Below, in pieces: positions 4,917-5,944 of a stretch of 5,944 nt of DNA (positions within the stretch are counted from its first letter, which is position 1; each line of letters begins with the position of its first letter). Below the pieces are notes generated by a model. That model made no database searches, was not told the origin of the DNA, and saw only the letters and a program-made list of their open reading frames with translations. Source of the DNA: Bacteroidota bacterium (GTDB lineage: Bacteria > Bacteroidota > Bacteroidia > J057); contig RDXT01000308.1 in the NCBI GenBank assembly GCA_004292985.1, forward strand, positions 1 to 5,944, written 5' to 3'. Made by a program: the position numbers and the translations under genes.

Positions 4917-5944
4917 ATGATGAAAGTAATTCGTAAGACCACAACGCTGCCCGACGGCAGGGAGATTACCCTGGAAACCGGGGCCTTGGCAAAACAGGCA
5001 GACGGCGCTGTGGTGCTGAAGTGCGGTGAAACCATGCTGCTGGCTACTGTCGTTTCCAGCAGAGATATCAAGCAGGATATAGACTTTCTGCCGCTTTCGG
5101 TGGACTATATGGAGCGATATGCTGCCACGGGACGATTCCCAGGCGGATTTTTCAAGCGCGACGGACGTATGGGCGAGCACGAAGTGCTGATCTCCCGTCT
5201 GATTGACCGCGCCCTTCGCCCGCTTTTCCCCGACGATTACCACGCCGACACGCAGGTAATGGTCGAGCTGATCTCCTCCGACTCCAAGGAGCAACCCGAT
5301 GCGCTGGCTTGTCTGGCCGCTTCTGCTGCCCTGATCGTATCTGACATTCCCTTCCCTGATCCCGTAAGTGAAGTGCGTGTGGCCCGGAAAAACGGCCAGT
5401 ACGTAATCAATCCTACGTTCCAGGAAATGGAAGACTGCGACCTCGACCTGATGGTGGCCGCTACCAACGACTCCATCAACATGGTGGAAGGCGAAATGAA
5501 GGAGGTTTCTGAGGAAGTGATGCTGGGTGCGCTGAAAGTAGCTCACGACTACATCCGCCTGCTGAACAATCTTCAGCTGGAAATGCGCGCAGAAGTGGGC
5601 AAAACGACCCGCGAATACGCAACGCTCCAGTTCGACGAAACCCTCTACCAGGAGATCGAAGCGATCGTTACGCCTACCATTAAGGAGATTTCAGAAGCGG
5701 CTGTTGGCAAAGAAGAACGCTCCGAGCGGATCAAAGCCATTAAAACACAGGCCCTCGAAGCCCTTAAAGGCCAGGAAAAATACGCAGAAGGCTATGAGTA
5801 TTTCGGCGTGAAATTTTCTGCCTACTTCAAAGAGATTCAGAAGGAAATCGTCCGCAAAACCGCTGTAACCAAAGGGCTTCGTCTCGATGGCCGCGGCCTT
5901 GAGGACATCCGTCCGATCTGGTGCGAAGCCGGTTACCTGCCCCG
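4917..5944 (+). CDS. pnp: Polyribonucleotide nucleotidyltransferase (PNPase), 5' part, runs off the right edge
   Basis: The frame stays open to the window end, giving 342 complete codons, roughly half of a usual PNPase of 700-plus residues. PNPase degrades RNA 3'-to-5' phosphorolytically and can add 3' tails; it is a trimer that can join RNA-degrading complexes. The first RNase PH-like domain is complete (about residues 4-145): L-P-D-G-R-E-I, L-A-K-Q-A-D-G, L-L-A-T-V-V, the RNA-contacting G-G-F-F-K-R-D-G-R loop (76-84) and S-R-L-I-D-R-A-L-R-P-L-F-P (93-105). S-E-V-R-V, I-N-P-T and M-V-E-G-E-M-K-E-V-S-E (189-199) follow, then the helical linker (about 205-310). The window stops just inside the second RNase PH domain (L-R-L-D-G-R-G-L-E-D-I-R-P-I-W); the rest of that domain and the KH and S1 domains lie outside. 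Tandem ATG codons at 4917 and 4920 are both possible starts; neither has a Shine-Dalgarno sequence. No promoter is visible, so it probably depends on transcription from rpsO. Confidence 0.96.
   Translation, partial: MMKVIRKTTTLPDGREITLETGALAKQADGAVVLKCGETMLLATVVSSRDIKQDIDFLPLSVDYMERYAATGRFPGGFFKRDGRMGEHEVLISRLIDRALRPLFPDDYHADTQVMVELISSDSKEQPDALACLAASAALIVSDIPFPDPVSEVRVARKNGQYVINPTFQEMEDCDLDLMVAATNDSINMVEGEMKEVSEEVMLGALKVAHDYIRLLNNLQLEMRAEVGKTTREYATLQFDETLYQEIEAIVTPTIKEISEAAVGKEERSERIKAIKTQALEALKGQEKYAEGYEYFGVKFSAYFKEIQKEIVRKTAVTKGLRLDGRGLEDIRPIWCEAGYLP

Noticed and set aside
4578..5546. Long (322-codon) open frame on the minus strand opposite rpsO and pnp
   Set aside because: It lies wholly antisense to two certain genes, its translation resembles no family I know and is rich in His and Gln, and no promoter is visible. 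It is a by-product of codon use in pnp.

Overview
The window looks like an ordinary chromosomal stretch from a member of the Bacteroidota, probably an environmental Cytophagales, Chitinophagales or Saprospirales relative. Three things point there. A clear Bacteroidota-type promoter (TTG, 19-nt spacer, TATATTTG) lies before rpsO. None of the six starts has a Shine-Dalgarno sequence. The S15 and PNPase proteins read like Bacteroidota family members. Base composition is moderate overall, with a very GC-rich DNA ligase gene and an AT-richer patch inside the first gene. The genus cannot be named from the sequence alone.

Layout, left to right. A gene for an MpaB/Lcp-type (DUF2236) putative haem oxygenase runs rightward (36-959). 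It converges, across 73 bases holding a bulged hairpin and short CCCTG repeats, with a leftward lipid pair. That pair is plsC (1-acylglycerol-3-phosphate acyltransferase, 2056-2805) followed by a soluble plant-type acyl-ACP desaturase (1033-2010), 45 bases apart and probably co-transcribed. A 97-base divergent region separates plsC from a rightward gene for a complete ATP-dependent DNA ligase of the bacterial LigB/'cisplatin damage response' type (2903-4495). Next come rpsO (4605-4880), with its own promoter, and pnp (4917 to the right edge, 5' portion only). No stretch over 300 bases lacks a gene.

How the genes fit together. The desaturase would make unsaturated acyl-ACP and PlsC would place acyl chains on lysophosphatidate, so the leftward pair is a plausible small membrane-lipid unit. 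rpsO-pnp is the classical ribosomal-protein/RNA-degradation pair. Here it is separated by a strong intrinsic terminator whose 5' arm is made of the last rpsO codons, so pnp expression should depend on read-through or processing. The ligase is a probable DNA-repair enzyme without its usual helicase/nuclease neighbours in view.

I found no CRISPR array, tRNA, rRNA, insertion sequence, prophage or defence island, and no clearly undescribed multi-gene system. The most notable points are the terminator embedded in rpsO, the methyl-end pocket changes in the desaturase, a possible dispersed palindromic repeat at 969-996, and a short upstream ORF overlapping the ligase start.
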